Positions 44,501 to 53,341 of a DNA stretch of 64,000 bases are shown here, piece after piece. The notes below the pieces were generated by a model. It worked only from the letters and a program-made list of their open reading frames with translations. It was not told the origin of the DNA and did not search any database. The first letter of the stretch is position 1. The number at the start of each line of letters is the position of its first letter. A program made the position numbers and the translations under genes. The stretch comes from Cytophagaceae bacterium (GTDB taxonomy: Bacteria; Bacteroidota; Bacteroidia; Cytophagales; Cytophagaceae): positions 41,912 to 105,911 of the forward strand of contig JALONH010000007.1 of the NCBI GenBank assembly GCA_025455005.1. Reading direction: 5' to 3'.

Positions 44501-46598
44501 CATATAAATTAAAAGAGTAACCTATATCCGAATGTCCTAATATATTTATAGCTCCTTTATCAGGTGTTAGTATCCAATCTTCAGAAAAAGAAAAATAATC
44601 AAAGATATCGGCTGAACTACAACCATTAACAATGAAGAAAGGATATTTACCTTTATTATTGTACCCGTATAATGGATTGGAAACAAAACCAATATCAACA
44701 TCAATAGTTTGAGAAGATGAATGACCGAAAAAACACATATGACCGACTCCATCATTTAAGATATCGGATATTGAAAATTTAAGTTGGTCATCTACTGCCC
44801 CATTTTGTAGGTTTTTTACTAAAGTTTGAATCACTTTCCCTCCAAACCAATCCGATTCTGCATATTGTTTATATTCATCCACATAGGATTTATATAATAA
44901 AATTTCCTGAGCAGATTTGCCTCCGGAAAGATGCAATAAATTTTTTCTCCATAAAAGATCTTGTCCTAAGGCTTCGTGCTCCTTTACTTTATTTAAATAT
45001 GCAATTACTTCCTCATTCGTTTTAGCTGTCACTCTACCTGTAGGTATTCTAAATTTATTTTCTGAATCAATACTGTACATTAAATCTGATCCCGGAGAAC
45101 CATAAGTTGGTACCATGTTATAATACCTATTATTAGGATCAGGATGGTTGTAATAGAATTCTGGATTCAATCGATAAAATTTTCTACCACTAGAAAAAAC
45201 GAAAGAGGACATATTAACCCCTTTTCCAAGTATTAACACATATTTATCTTCCGAATGCTGTCTTATGTAGTCAAAAAACCTTTTTATTCCAACAGGAGTA
45301 AATTCTCCATAAGAAAACACATCCATAATTTTCGAAGTAGAAAGTCTAAGTGTATCATAACTTCCACCAGAAATTGTATTTCTGTACTTAGCATATTCTA
45401 AAGAGGAGGACTCTAAAGCATCGCCATGAATTATAATAAAATTAGCAGTATTAGTAGGAATATTGAGATTCGCGGTATTTATTTTATACGTAGATAAGTA
45501 AACACCATTATGCACTAATATAGTTTTTACGTTATTATCGAAATTTAATATTTGTTCCGTTGTTAAATATGTAGTAGAGATTTTATTAATATTATTTTCA
45601 TCAAAGCTATAATATGAAAGATTGGAATTGGTATTTGAGAATATAACTTGATAATTATTTGGATTATATACTTTAAAATATTGAATAGTATCTAACGTTA
45701 AAACCGGAGATTTAGGATAACTTAATTTCATATAAGAAGGACCGACAATATCAACTCCGTTACCATTCCCAAAAGTTTGTATGCTAAATGTTACCGAGTT
45801 TTTCCCAACTAAATATGAGGATGGAATATTTATAGACGCACTAGCATGTATATTTCCAAAAAATGGTGGTAAAGTTACAGTAAAATCGGGTGAAGAAGGA
45901 TTACCTATAAAATAACGAACTTCATGTAATGCTCTATTAAAACCAACTACTTGACATTCTAAAGTAGCAAAATCATTATTATTAACTGCATTGGATATAG
46001 GTATGGTATATGAATTTAATCCAGGACTGCTATTTAACTTATTAACTCCCGAGCCGAAGAAACCTTCACCAAAATCATAATCTGATTTTCTTGTTTCGAT
46101 ACTATAAATAGGTCCTTGATAATAAAAAACAGAAGTCACATTTAAGTATATTGAATTTAAAATTGTTAAGTTAACTGAATTATTGGGTGGTAGAATTGTT
46201 TCTATTCTTTTGCCATTCATACTGCCTTTTGTTACAAAATATACACTTGTATCAGAATGAGTGTTGAAGTATTTATGAGGTTGAGCTCCAGGCACGTATA
46301 GAATAGAATCTAATGTTCCATCATTACGTTTACCAAAAAAAATGAGTGAGTCATTTTGAATTAATACAGATTGCTCTACCCCTCTTCTCCATACTTGAAT
46401 TTTATCTATATCGGAGACATCAACACCACTTTGGTTAATTGAAGATAGTGGTATGGCATAAAACCCATCTTTCCAAACATGAATTTTACAGTATTGTTGA
46501 CTCGGTACTATCCATTCAGATCCTACTTGACCATATAAATTCCATGATGTAAACAATATAACTATACTCAGTATAATATGTAATTTCTTTACCATCAT
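41553..46598 (-). CDS. porU: T9SS sortase, PorU-type gingipain-family (C25) protein
   Basis: A 1,681-residue exported C25-family cysteine peptidase. A signal peptide covers 1-23 (ending LYG). The catalytic pair is H626 (FFGHSSSQ) and C660 (VNGCSSADI). Further on are several Ig-like segments and a C-terminal FlgD-like module with YPYPNPFSSS, VREITKEE and WDGTDEFGDRLANGVYLYRV. PorU is the T9SS sortase that removes C-terminal sorting domains and attaches cargo to lipid. This protein is longer than the roughly 1,150-1,300 residues of classical PorU and resembles the long forms called PorU2 in other Bacteroidota. The start overlaps the porV stop by 4 nt. A true PorU elsewhere cannot be excluded. 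Confidence 0.88.
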   Translation of the reverse strand: MMVKKLHIILSIVILFTSWNLYGQVGSEWIVPSQQYCKIHVWKDGFYAIPLSSINQSGVDVSDIDKIQVWRRGVEQSVLIQNDSLIFFGKRNDGTLDSILYVPGAQPHKYFNTHSDTSVYFVTKGSMNGKRIETILPPNNSVNLTILNSIYLNVTSVFYYQGPIYSIETRKSDYDFGEGFFGSGVNKLNSSPGLNSYTIPISNAVNNNDFATLECQVVGFNRALHEVRYFIGNPSSPDFTVTLPPFFGNIHASASINIPSSYLVGKNSVTFSIQTFGNGNGVDIVGPSYMKLSYPKSPVLTLDTIQYFKVYNPNNYQVIFSNTNSNLSYYSFDENNINKISTTYLTTEQILNFDNNVKTILVHNGVYLSTYKINTANLNIPTNTANFIIIHGDALESSSLEYAKYRNTISGGSYDTLRLSTSKIMDVFSYGEFTPVGIKRFFDYIRQHSEDKYVLILGKGVNMSSFVFSSGRKFYRLNPEFYYNHPDPNNRYYNMVPTYGSPGSDLMYSIDSENKFRIPTGRVTAKTNEEVIAYLNKVKEHEALGQDLLWRKNLLHLSGGKSAQEILLYKSYVDEYKQYAESDWFGGKVIQTLVKNLQNGAVDDQLKFSISDILNDGVGHMCFFGHSSSQTIDVDIGFVSNPLYGYNNKGKYPFFIVNGCSSADIFDYFSFSEDWILTPDKGAINILGHSDIGYSFNLYDYSRRFYYERFSTKENLTLPIGLVHKFLVDSLLRGIPYDVVRVSHAQQMVLSGDPAIRTYPVSLPDYAIYGDADNRSPKAYLKSYNGNVITAKDSFQIVLPVFNYGSTDTKPVEISIRRFVSNQLVESYTLPINKVRYLDTFYLKVPVSLKNVQGINRFEIKVDPLDSLNEISENNNLAILNYFVPFSSVLCVYPYNYSIVNQQPITLIAQASNSTQINSRDFYFEIDTSKQFNSPAFKSQIVSGSTLARWNTFLLTDLFPSDSIVYFWRVRFNDIATGEDTLWDNHSFIYIKNSSTGWAQSVNNQFNENSLSGLSIQNDWSYITNSINLSMKAVGSLTGDKAQQSELVLNNIPLLTNNIYNNCTGPGGLLLLVLDKNTLQPKIVNPNAEGWRYCGQNFDTRAIGYFPYPNLSQTNTPSVRGIDAIGFMNAVNQVSNGDYVIVMSNGNSWANNWIGAQSNPSYPSLKDFFTDSLKSTKVQLIENGDPYILIHQKGSATNVYEDFVDANGAENVPLLHSRVLVGTTTSGFVTTPLIGPTIDWKKLYVSIDSTLNDNPKIQLIRFNMQGIEIDTIAIPIVDSLDLTSGYLTNSTHGYCKLLFSTTDTTTFKPASIDKWLITYNPSPEGILDPSYHPISMYQNQQKIEGDTLFISYTFENISFVNFTSPIKVVFETRNTSLGKIVLDTVTLSSLPAGNKISYTYKLSTKGLQGTNSLTAFFNPRFQLENIYTNNSIQTFFTVERDKINPTMDVAFDGIKIFDGDIVSPTPIILITLRDNNKNLLMNDPTSLEVLLQYPGQTVPVQINSTHPFVLSWRLDNAISNTFVAELKPTTPLPDGNYILYINGQDASGNKSGTNKYAIRFTVVNKPMVSNFYPYPNPFSSSTRFVFTLTGSKVPDNIKIQIMTVSGKVVREITKEELGFIRIGNNISEYAWDGTDEFGDRLANGVYLYRVIIQDSLVSLEHLSTSGDKAFHKDFGKLYILR

Positions 46599-47698
46599 TT
46601 GATTTTATCAAAAGTAAATTTCAATGAAAAGACATTAGAGTATAACGATTCAGATAAATTTCCTAAATCCGTTAATGCATAATCGATCGTGAATTTATTT
46701 ATTCTAATACCTACACCGAAATTAGGTTGTAATTGAGTGCTAAAGTTACCCTCGAATCCTTTTATTCGTTGAATATTACCTAACCCCAAACGTAAAAAAA
46801 TCATTTTAGAATAATTTAATTCTACACCAAGAGAAGGGTCTATCGAAAATACTCCTGTACGAATTGCTGTATTTCTTTTTCCATCTAATGTTATGTTTAA
46901 GTCACTGGCCACCAAAGCACCTATTTTTTTTGTTATTTGAAATGATTTAGCTACACCCGGTATAAGTCTAGGAACCGTTACTTCAATTGAATTTTCTGGA
47001 ATTTCATTTCCCGTTTTAACAAATACATCTTGCAATAACTCAGTATTGTATGACCATGCATTAAAAGTCCCCGTTATATCACGTCCAACTAATCCAAAAA
47101 ACCAAGTATCCTTTTGATATTGTGCTCCAATGTCAATCCCGAAACCCCATGCTGTTGCAAAGCTTCCTACAACTCGGTGTATGACCTTTACATTAGCCCC
47201 TAATTGTAAACCCGGTAACCATTTACTAGAACGAGCATAAGAAACCATAAAAGCATAATCGGCTGATGAGAAGTAACGAATGTTATTGTAATTTATACTA
47301 CCGTTGGCGTTTCCATCGGTATCAAATAGAAAGCGTGTATCCGGTATGTCATCCACACCAAATCGAATCATACTGGCTGCAATAACACTCTGAGAATCCA
47401 ATCTTGTAGCAAATCCAACAAAATCATACTTTGCAATACCTGCAAAGTATTCAGCATGCATAAGGGATACATCGTATTTTGTATTTAATCGTTGTAATCC
47501 TGCTGGGTTCCAATAGGATGATGTTGCATCGTTGGCAATCGCTACTTGAGTACCAGACATACCAAATGCTCTTGCACCAACACCAATAGCTAAAAATTCA
47601 TTACTGTACTTAGGTGCTGAAATTTGAGAAAAAGATGTAAAACACTGTAATACAGTAATATATATGATTATTATATACTTTAAATAGAACTTATTCAT
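46595..47698 (-). CDS. porV: T9SS outer-membrane channel/shuttle protein PorV
   Basis: A 367-residue outer-membrane barrel of the PorV (LptO) family, which shuttles T9SS substrates from the translocon to the PorU sortase. The signal peptide (1-25) ends FTSFSQ. Family blocks are SNEFLAIGVGARAFGMSGTQ, ATSSYWNPAGL, and a C-terminal pattern TIDYALTDLGNLSESLYSN with strand-end FSLKFTF. The start is the ATG at 47698; an in-frame TTG 8 codons upstream adds a short non-signal stretch. The four-nt overlap with porU indicates co-translation of the two partners. Confidence 0.92.
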   Translation of the reverse strand: MNKFYLKYIIIIYITVLQCFTSFSQISAPKYSNEFLAIGVGARAFGMSGTQVAIANDATSSYWNPAGLQRLNTKYDVSLMHAEYFAGIAKYDFVGFATRLDSQSVIAASMIRFGVDDIPDTRFLFDTDGNANGSINYNNIRYFSSADYAFMVSYARSSKWLPGLQLGANVKVIHRVVGSFATAWGFGIDIGAQYQKDTWFFGLVGRDITGTFNAWSYNTELLQDVFVKTGNEIPENSIEVTVPRLIPGVAKSFQITKKIGALVASDLNITLDGKRNTAIRTGVFSIDPSLGVELNYSKMIFLRLGLGNIQRIKGFEGNFSTQLQPNFGVGIRINKFTIDYALTDLGNLSESLYSNVFSLKFTFDKIK

Positions 47699-47771
47699 AA
47701 GGTTACAACGTTCTCCAGGCAACTCTATTTTATATAAATAACGATATTACAAAAAAAGTAAGTATTTACCT

Positions 47772-47779
47772 TATTTTTG
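47772..47779 (+). promoter_or_regulatory. Predicted -7 promoter box for the 47802 lipoprotein gene
   Basis: TATTTTTG, matching TAnnTTTG, 22 nt ahead of the start codon. A -33 TTTG is not apparent. It would give a leader of about 16 nt. Confidence 0.5.
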
Positions 47780-47801
47780 TGTAAAACAAAACATACTCTT
47801 T

Positions 47802-48368
47802 ATGTTAAAGCTGTACACGATTTTCATCTTTAGTATACTCTTATATACTTGTACAACTCCTTCTTCTGATACTACAGAAACTTCTATAGGTAATGTAAAT
47901 CAATTAAAAATGTATAATGATTCAGTTCGAATGATGTGGGATTCTATTCGAATTGATGATAGTATCAAAATCACTAATATCAATCGTTTATTGCAAGAAA
48001 TATCGTACTGTCAACACTATGATGAAGGTTTGTATTCTTCTTTAGTTAAAGAAAGTTTGTGGTTAGAAAAAAATCGTTTACAACAAAACACGTTAAGCAA
48101 TACAGCAATCGATGTCTTTGATCGAAAAATGACATCTGTAATTACCAATTTGAAAAAATTAATTGACACTACGCCGGAAGTCTCCCGTCACATGATAGTA
48201 GAAACACTGATGACAGAAATAGATGCTTCTGAGACATCCGGTGTAATCCGATATAGAGCCCAATATGACCGCTATGTTCAACTCTATAATCAAATTCGGT
48301 TAAACTATACCCAACTGAGCAACGATTCATATCCTAAACAGTATAGTGGATTCAGCATTTTACCCTAA
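47802..48368 (+). CDS. Putative lipoprotein of unknown function
   Basis: A 188-residue predicted lipoprotein. Residues 1-17 are hydrophobic and end in LLYTC, so Cys 17 would be lipidated. The mature part has a Ser/Thr-rich linker (TTPSSDTTETS), then mainly charged, helix-like sequence (LEKNRLQQNTL; NLKKLIDTTP). I recognise no family or catalytic motif. It is divergent from porV and ends 2 nt before the facing peptidase gene. The export signal is a direct reading; any T9SS link would be guesswork. Confidence 0.75.
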   Translation: MLKLYTIFIFSILLYTCTTPSSDTTETSIGNVNQLKMYNDSVRMMWDSIRIDDSIKITNINRLLQEISYCQHYDEGLYSSLVKESLWLEKNRLQQNTLSNTAIDVFDRKMTSVITNLKKLIDTTPEVSRHMIVETLMTEIDASETSGVIRYRAQYDRYVQLYNQIRLNYTQLSNDSYPKQYSGFSILP

Positions 48369-48370
48369 TG

Positions 48371-50065
48371 TTATAATGCCTTGTATTCTTGTAATACGAA
48401 ATCCATTAATTCCTTTATATAATCCCTAGAAAAGTTAAACTGAATACCGGCAGTGGAGTATATTTCAGGGATACTTTTTGTATAGCCTAATTGGAGAGCT
48501 TTTAAGTAATGTTGATATCCGGTTGTTTTGTTTTCTTTATATTTTTTCCAAACAGCTATAGCTCCTAATTGAGCAAAGCCATACTCTATATAGTAAAAAG
48601 GCACCTCAAACAAATGTAACTGTTTTTGCCATTGAATAGACTTAAAGTGATCCAGATTTTCCCAATTTACTACTCCGGGTGCAAATTGATTGCTGATTTG
48701 ATTCCAATGTACTATACGTTCTTCTTCCGTATGATAAGGGTTTTCATATACCCAATGTTGGAATTTATCAATAATTGCCACCCAAGGTAATGTCTGAATA
48801 ATACTTTCTAAATGCTCTTTTTTAGCTCGTGTTAAGTCTTCTTTTATATTAAAAAATTCCTCCCAATATTCCATGCTAATGAGTTCCATAGACATGGAGG
48901 CTAATTCTGCTACTTCTGACGTAGGATGTTTAAAAGCTTGGATAGAAAAGTTAGATGTAACAAAGGAATGCAAGGCGTGACCTCCCTCATGAACCATAGT
49001 AACGATATCGCGAAGGGATTGAGTTGCATTCATAAATATAAACGGAATACCCGTCTCATCTAAGGGGTAATTATAACCACCCGGTGCTTTTCCTTTTCTC
49101 GACATTACATCCAAGTGCCCTAATGCTTTCATCTTAGAGATACAATCCCCCAAATAAGGATCAATTTTAGTGAAGCAACGTATCGTTTTTTCTACTAAAT
49201 CCTCCCCATCTTCAAAAGCCTTGAGCGGTTGAGAGGATGTGTAATTAACCGATAAATCCCAAGGTTTTAGTTCCGTTACACCTAGTGCATCTTTTCGTTT
49301 AAGTGCAAATTCCTTTAGTATTGGAACAACAGACTCCTTAATGGATTCGTGAAATTGGAAACAGGCCTCTTTGGAATAATCAAACCTGCCCATAGCATCA
49401 AACATATAATCTCTATAGTTGGCATACCCCGCGTTCTGAGAAATAGTATGTCGTATCGAAATAAGTTCTGTATACAAAGAATTTAGAGAGTCTTTATCTA
49501 GATACCTACGTTCTTGTATTTTTATCCACGCAGACTGCCGAATCGCTCTATCGGATTCCAATAACAAATCCGCCGCTTGTTGCAAAGTTCTTTCCTTTCC
49601 CTCCCATTCAATGGTCATTTTTCCGGAAATAGAGCCAAATTGATGGGCTTTTTGTTCTACTTCGGCTATCAAAGGAACATTTTGTTCTCTATAAATGGTT
49701 TTATCTTTCTCGAGTAGCTGAATTAGTATTGGGAATCCATCTTTTGTTTTTACATCTTCTAAATAATTAGATTCCAAGGCCTTTGTATCTAATGCATTGG
49801 AATAAGGTGCTATTTTAGGAGAGATTTCTGAAACAAAATAATTAAAGGATTCTGTCTTTTCCTTGTTTTCTGTATCACGGGTCATGTTAATATAGCGCCA
49901 AGCCATATCTTCCGATACTACAGATTCCAACTCACTTCTATCTAAAAACCATTGATATAGTGATGCAGCTGATAAGATATCTCGCTCTTTGAGTTCAATA
50001 AAAAAAGGCTCTAAGCTAGTCCAATCTGAAATTTTATAGTCTTTAGGTATGTATAATCTTTTCAT
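48371..50065 (-). CDS. M3-family oligoendopeptidase (PepF-like)
   Basis: A 564-residue zinc metallopeptidase of family M3, related to oligoendopeptidase F and thimet oligopeptidase. The zinc motif is HEGGH at 359-363 in DIVTMVHEGGHALHSF, with a downstream Glu ligand in TSEVAEL (E387). Other blocks are PGGYNYPL, ATQSLRDI and the C-terminal YIEYGFAQLGAIAVW. It lacks a signal peptide and should be cytoplasmic, trimming short peptides. It follows the ferredoxin reductase-like gene with a 1-nt gap. Confidence 0.95.
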   Translation of the reverse strand: MKRLYIPKDYKISDWTSLEPFFIELKERDILSAASLYQWFLDRSELESVVSEDMAWRYINMTRDTENKEKTESFNYFVSEISPKIAPYSNALDTKALESNYLEDVKTKDGFPILIQLLEKDKTIYREQNVPLIAEVEQKAHQFGSISGKMTIEWEGKERTLQQAADLLLESDRAIRQSAWIKIQERRYLDKDSLNSLYTELISIRHTISQNAGYANYRDYMFDAMGRFDYSKEACFQFHESIKESVVPILKEFALKRKDALGVTELKPWDLSVNYTSSQPLKAFEDGEDLVEKTIRCFTKIDPYLGDCISKMKALGHLDVMSRKGKAPGGYNYPLDETGIPFIFMNATQSLRDIVTMVHEGGHALHSFVTSNFSIQAFKHPTSEVAELASMSMELISMEYWEEFFNIKEDLTRAKKEHLESIIQTLPWVAIIDKFQHWVYENPYHTEEERIVHWNQISNQFAPGVVNWENLDHFKSIQWQKQLHLFEVPFYYIEYGFAQLGAIAVWKKYKENKTTGYQHYLKALQLGYTKSIPEIYSTAGIQFNFSRDYIKELMDFVLQEYKAL

Positions 50066-50066
50066 T

Positions 50067-51092
50067 TTAATCTATTTCTATAATTGTATTAGCTACTGAA
50101 GGTCGTCCGACACAAGTTAATACAAATCCATTATTCACTTCCGTTTTTGATAAACCATCTTGTTCCGACATTTCAACTTTTCCGTTAACACATTTACCCA
50201 TACAAGCTGTACACATGCCGCTCATACATGAATAGGGAAGATCTATATTTTGTTCAAGTGCCGATTCTAAAATAGATTTATTAGGTATCATGGAAATAAT
50301 ATACTCATTGCCTTGATATAAAACGGTTACTTTAGAAGTATCTGTGCTGGTATCTGCTGCACCAACAAAAACAGCATCATTAGTGTTAGAACTAGTAAAT
50401 ACTTCCTTGAATATAGAGTCTTTGGGTATTTTAAGTAAAGCTAGCGCTGATTCAACCTCCTCTATCAAACCATCCGGTCCACATAAGAAAAAATCAAAGG
50501 AATCTAATAGGTTTAAACCTAAGTTTTCTACTGTTTGAAGAAATGTAGAGGTGTTCAATCGCTTAGGATTAGTTGCGGATTGACTATAAAACCGTTCTAT
50601 AGTAAAGGAAGTGTTCGATTCTTTTAATTTATTTAATGCCTCTAAAAAAATCTCTGTTGTCTCATTTCGATTCGAATAAAATAAAAAAACAGAAGTATAT
50701 TTCTTACTCCGGAGTGCTTCTTTTATCATGCTCATCAACGGTGTGATACCACTTCCTCCCCCTATAAAAAGTGCGTTGTTTTTTTTAGATTTTTCTAAAG
50801 TAAAAACTCCTGCTATAGGATGAGTTTGTATAGTATCCCCCGCTTGAACGTTTTCCGTTAAGAAAGTAGATACTTTACCATTGTTTATTTTTTTTATTGT
50901 TATTGAAGGGTATGGGTCTATCGATGGACAAGAGGAAAAGGAATACGATCGTCTTTCTTTTTTTTCATTGATTTCAACTTCTATCGTAAGGAATTGACCG
51001 GCTTTATACACTAGAGGTTTTGGGCTATCGAGTACTAGTGTTACAGCGTCTGCTGTTTCTTTAACTTTTTCTTTAACAGTAATTTCTAACAT
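50067..51092 (-). CDS. Ferredoxin-NADP reductase-like flavoprotein with 2Fe-2S domain (PaaE type)
   Basis: A 341-residue electron-transfer protein. The N-terminal FAD domain has RRSYSFSSCP and VSTFLTENV, the NADP domain has FIGGGSGITPLMSM and FLCGPDGL, and the C-terminal [2Fe-2S] domain (about 255-341) has the ligand set in LPYSCMSGMCTACMGKC with LTC later. This order equals PaaE and related oxygenase reductases, which pass electrons from NADPH to a terminal oxygenase or desaturase; no oxygenase is adjacent, so the partner is unknown. It is read divergently from purB and overlaps nothing upstream. Confidence 0.92.
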   Translation of the reverse strand: MLEITVKEKVKETADAVTLVLDSPKPLVYKAGQFLTIEVEINEKKERRSYSFSSCPSIDPYPSITIKKINNGKVSTFLTENVQAGDTIQTHPIAGVFTLEKSKKNNALFIGGGSGITPLMSMIKEALRSKKYTSVFLFYSNRNETTEIFLEALNKLKESNTSFTIERFYSQSATNPKRLNTSTFLQTVENLGLNLLDSFDFFLCGPDGLIEEVESALALLKIPKDSIFKEVFTSSNTNDAVFVGAADTSTDTSKVTVLYQGNEYIISMIPNKSILESALEQNIDLPYSCMSGMCTACMGKCVNGKVEMSEQDGLSKTEVNNGFVLTCVGRPSVANTIIEID

Positions 51093-51190
51093 TTTAACGT
51101 TTTGGTATTAGACTTTGCGAATATACAACTATTAACGAAATCAAACGGTTCGATGTGTACAATTCAAATAATATATAGAGGTTTTTTTTG

Positions 51191-51198
51191 TATATTTG
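51191..51198 (+). promoter_or_regulatory. Predicted -7 promoter box for purB
   Basis: TATATTTG, matching TAnnTTTG, 26 nt ahead of the purB start. The -33 box is not clear. Transcription would start about 20 nt before the ATG. Confidence 0.5.
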
Positions 51199-51224
51199 TA
51201 TCCTATCATTCGTTACTATTTTCC

Positions 51225-52574
51225 ATGGAATTGAACACTTTAACTGCTATTGCTCCTGTAGATGGCAGATATAGAAAGCAAGTTGAATCGCTTGCACCTT
51301 ATTTTTCTGAATATGGACTTATTCAATATAGAATTAGAATTGAAATAGAATATTTTATTGCTCTGTGTGAGATTCCATTACCACAATTAAGTTCTTTCGA
51401 TAAAAAACATTATACAACATTACGAAATGTTTATTCCCAATTTACCTTATCCGATGCTCAACGTGTTAAGGAATTAGAAAAAAACACTAATCACGATGTA
51501 AAAGCGGTAGAATATTTTATTCGGGAGAAATTAGCGCATCTTCAATTAGGCGATTTTTTAGAATTTATTCATTTCGGATTAACATCTCAGGACGTCAACA
51601 ATACCTCTATTCCTTTATTATTAAAAGAAGCGTTTACAACCTGTATAACACCTGAAATAGATCGAACTGTATCTCTTTTGGAGGAATTAGCCACCACGTG
51701 GAAAAATCAACCTATGCTGGCTAAAACACATGGTCAACCAGCTTCTCCTACTCGTCTTGGTAAAGAAATCTATGTTTTTATTGAACGATTAAAAAATCAA
51801 ATTCAATATTATTCTACTATCCCATTTAGTGCTAAGTTTGGAGGTGCTACCGGAAATTTCAATGCACATCATGTAGCGTATCCCTCGATCAATTGGATTG
51901 AATTTGGAAACACCTTTGTTGAACATACTTTAGGACTATCGAGAAGTCAATACACAACTCAGATTGAACATTATGATAACTTGGGCGCTTTTTTTGACAC
52001 TACAAAACGAATCAGTACAATTCTAATCGACTTAAATAGAGATATGTGGCAGTATATTTCTATGAACTATTTTATTCAAAAAGTAGTAGCTAACGAAGTC
52101 GGTTCCTCTGCAATGCCACATAAAGTAAATCCCATCGATTTTGAAAATAGCGAAGGTAACCTTGGGATAACCATTGCATTAGCTGAGCATTTCGCTACAA
52201 AGCTTCCGGTCTCCAGATTACAAAGAGATTTAACGGATTCTACTGTACTTCGTAATATTGGTTTACCCATAGCACATTTGCTCATTGCATTAAAATCATT
52301 ACAAAAAGGACTTAAAAAGATTGAACTGAATCCAGTAGTTATTCATCAAGATCTTGAAAGCAATTGGGCCGTTACTGCAGAAGCTATTCAAACTATTCTA
52401 AGAAGGGAAAATTACCCCGATCCTTATAATGCATTAAAAATGCTAACACGAGGAAATCAAAAAATAACAGCTGAAGTAATTCGTACATTTATAGATACAC
52501 TTCAAGTCTCCGATTCCATAAAAGAAGAACTAAAACAAATTACTCCACAAAACTATACCGGTATTTTATTTTAA
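51225..52574 (+). CDS. purB: Adenylosuccinate lyase
   Basis: A 449-residue lyase acting twice in purine synthesis (SAICAR and adenylosuccinate cleavage). It has the fumarase-superfamily blocks TSQDVNNTS (120-128), KTHGQPASPTRLG with H169, and the flexible loop GSSAMPHKVNPIDFENSEG around 293-311. It begins like the E. coli form (LTAIAPVDGRY). The start is the ATG at 51225; an upstream reading (41 residues) runs through the promoter region. The stop shares a base with the methyltransferase start (TAATG). Confidence 0.97.
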   Translation: MELNTLTAIAPVDGRYRKQVESLAPYFSEYGLIQYRIRIEIEYFIALCEIPLPQLSSFDKKHYTTLRNVYSQFTLSDAQRVKELEKNTNHDVKAVEYFIREKLAHLQLGDFLEFIHFGLTSQDVNNTSIPLLLKEAFTTCITPEIDRTVSLLEELATTWKNQPMLAKTHGQPASPTRLGKEIYVFIERLKNQIQYYSTIPFSAKFGGATGNFNAHHVAYPSINWIEFGNTFVEHTLGLSRSQYTTQIEHYDNLGAFFDTTKRISTILIDLNRDMWQYISMNYFIQKVVANEVGSSAMPHKVNPIDFENSEGNLGITIALAEHFATKLPVSRLQRDLTDSTVLRNIGLPIAHLLIALKSLQKGLKKIELNPVVIHQDLESNWAVTAEAIQTILRRENYPDPYNALKMLTRGNQKITAEVIRTFIDTLQVSDSIKEELKQITPQNYTGILF

Positions 52575-53341
52575 TGAAATCAATCATAAGCTTAGCCATA
52601 CGTAAGGTACCAAGAAAATACTTACAAAGAATATCACCTGTAATCATGCAAGGTATGAAAATTTGGTACTCCGGAGATAAGGTAGAATGCCCCATCTGCG
52701 CTTCAACGTATCGAAAAATGTTGCCGTATGGGAGAATAACACCAAGAGAGAATGCCCTTTGTCCAAATTGTTTATCCTTAGAACGTCATCGCCTGATGTG
52801 GTTATATTTGAAAAATAAAACCACATTTTTTTCAGAAAAACGAACCTTATTGCATATCGCTCCAGAACATTGTTTTATCCACCGTTTTGAAAAATTAAAT
52901 CATTTAAATTATCTATCGGCCGATATTGAGTCTCCATTAGCAAAATTAAAAATGGATATTCATTCTATACCATTTCAAGATAATACTATTGATATTGTTT
53001 TTTGTAATCATGTTTTAGAACATGTTACGGATGACATTCAATGCATGAAAGAATTTTATAGAGTGTTAAAACCGGGAGGTTGGGCTATTTTACAAAGCCC
53101 AATAGATCCTAATCGTTCTACAACGCTGGAAGATCCAACGCTTACTACGCCACAGCAAAGAGAAGCCGTACACGGACAAGATGACCACTTAAGAACCTAT
53201 GGAAGTGATTATGCCGATAGAATAAGAAAGGCTGGTTTTGTAGTTGAAGAAAATAATTACGTTAAAGAGTTACCTCTATCGGACGTAAAACGGTATTGTC
53301 TACCGGCAAACGAAATTTTATATATCGCTCGTAAACTTTAA
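52574..53341 (+). CDS. Zinc-ribbon SAM-dependent methyltransferase
   Basis: A 255-residue class I methyltransferase preceded by a zinc-ribbon-like segment: C39-P-I-C42 and C63-P-N-C66. The SAM fold reads LLHIAPEHCF, ADIESPLAKLKMDI, IDIVFCNHVLEHV and RVLKPGGWAIL. The architecture is seen in methyltransferases often found with cell-surface polysaccharide genes, but here the substrate is unknown. It is translationally coupled to purB (TAATG) and ends sharing TTAA with the opposing PorE-like gene. Confidence 0.88.
   Translation: MKSIISLAIRKVPRKYLQRISPVIMQGMKIWYSGDKVECPICASTYRKMLPYGRITPRENALCPNCLSLERHRLMWLYLKNKTTFFSEKRTLLHIAPEHCFIHRFEKLNHLNYLSADIESPLAKLKMDIHSIPFQDNTIDIVFCNHVLEHVTDDIQCMKEFYRVLKPGGWAILQSPIDPNRSTTLEDPTLTTPQQREAVHGQDDHLRTYGSDYADRIRKAGFVVEENNYVKELPLSDVKRYCLPANEILYIARKL

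Noticed and set aside
51102..51224. Additional 41 N-terminal residues for purB
   Set aside because: They overlap the predicted promoter and have no similarity to adenylosuccinate lyases, which start near ELNTLTAIAPVDGRY.
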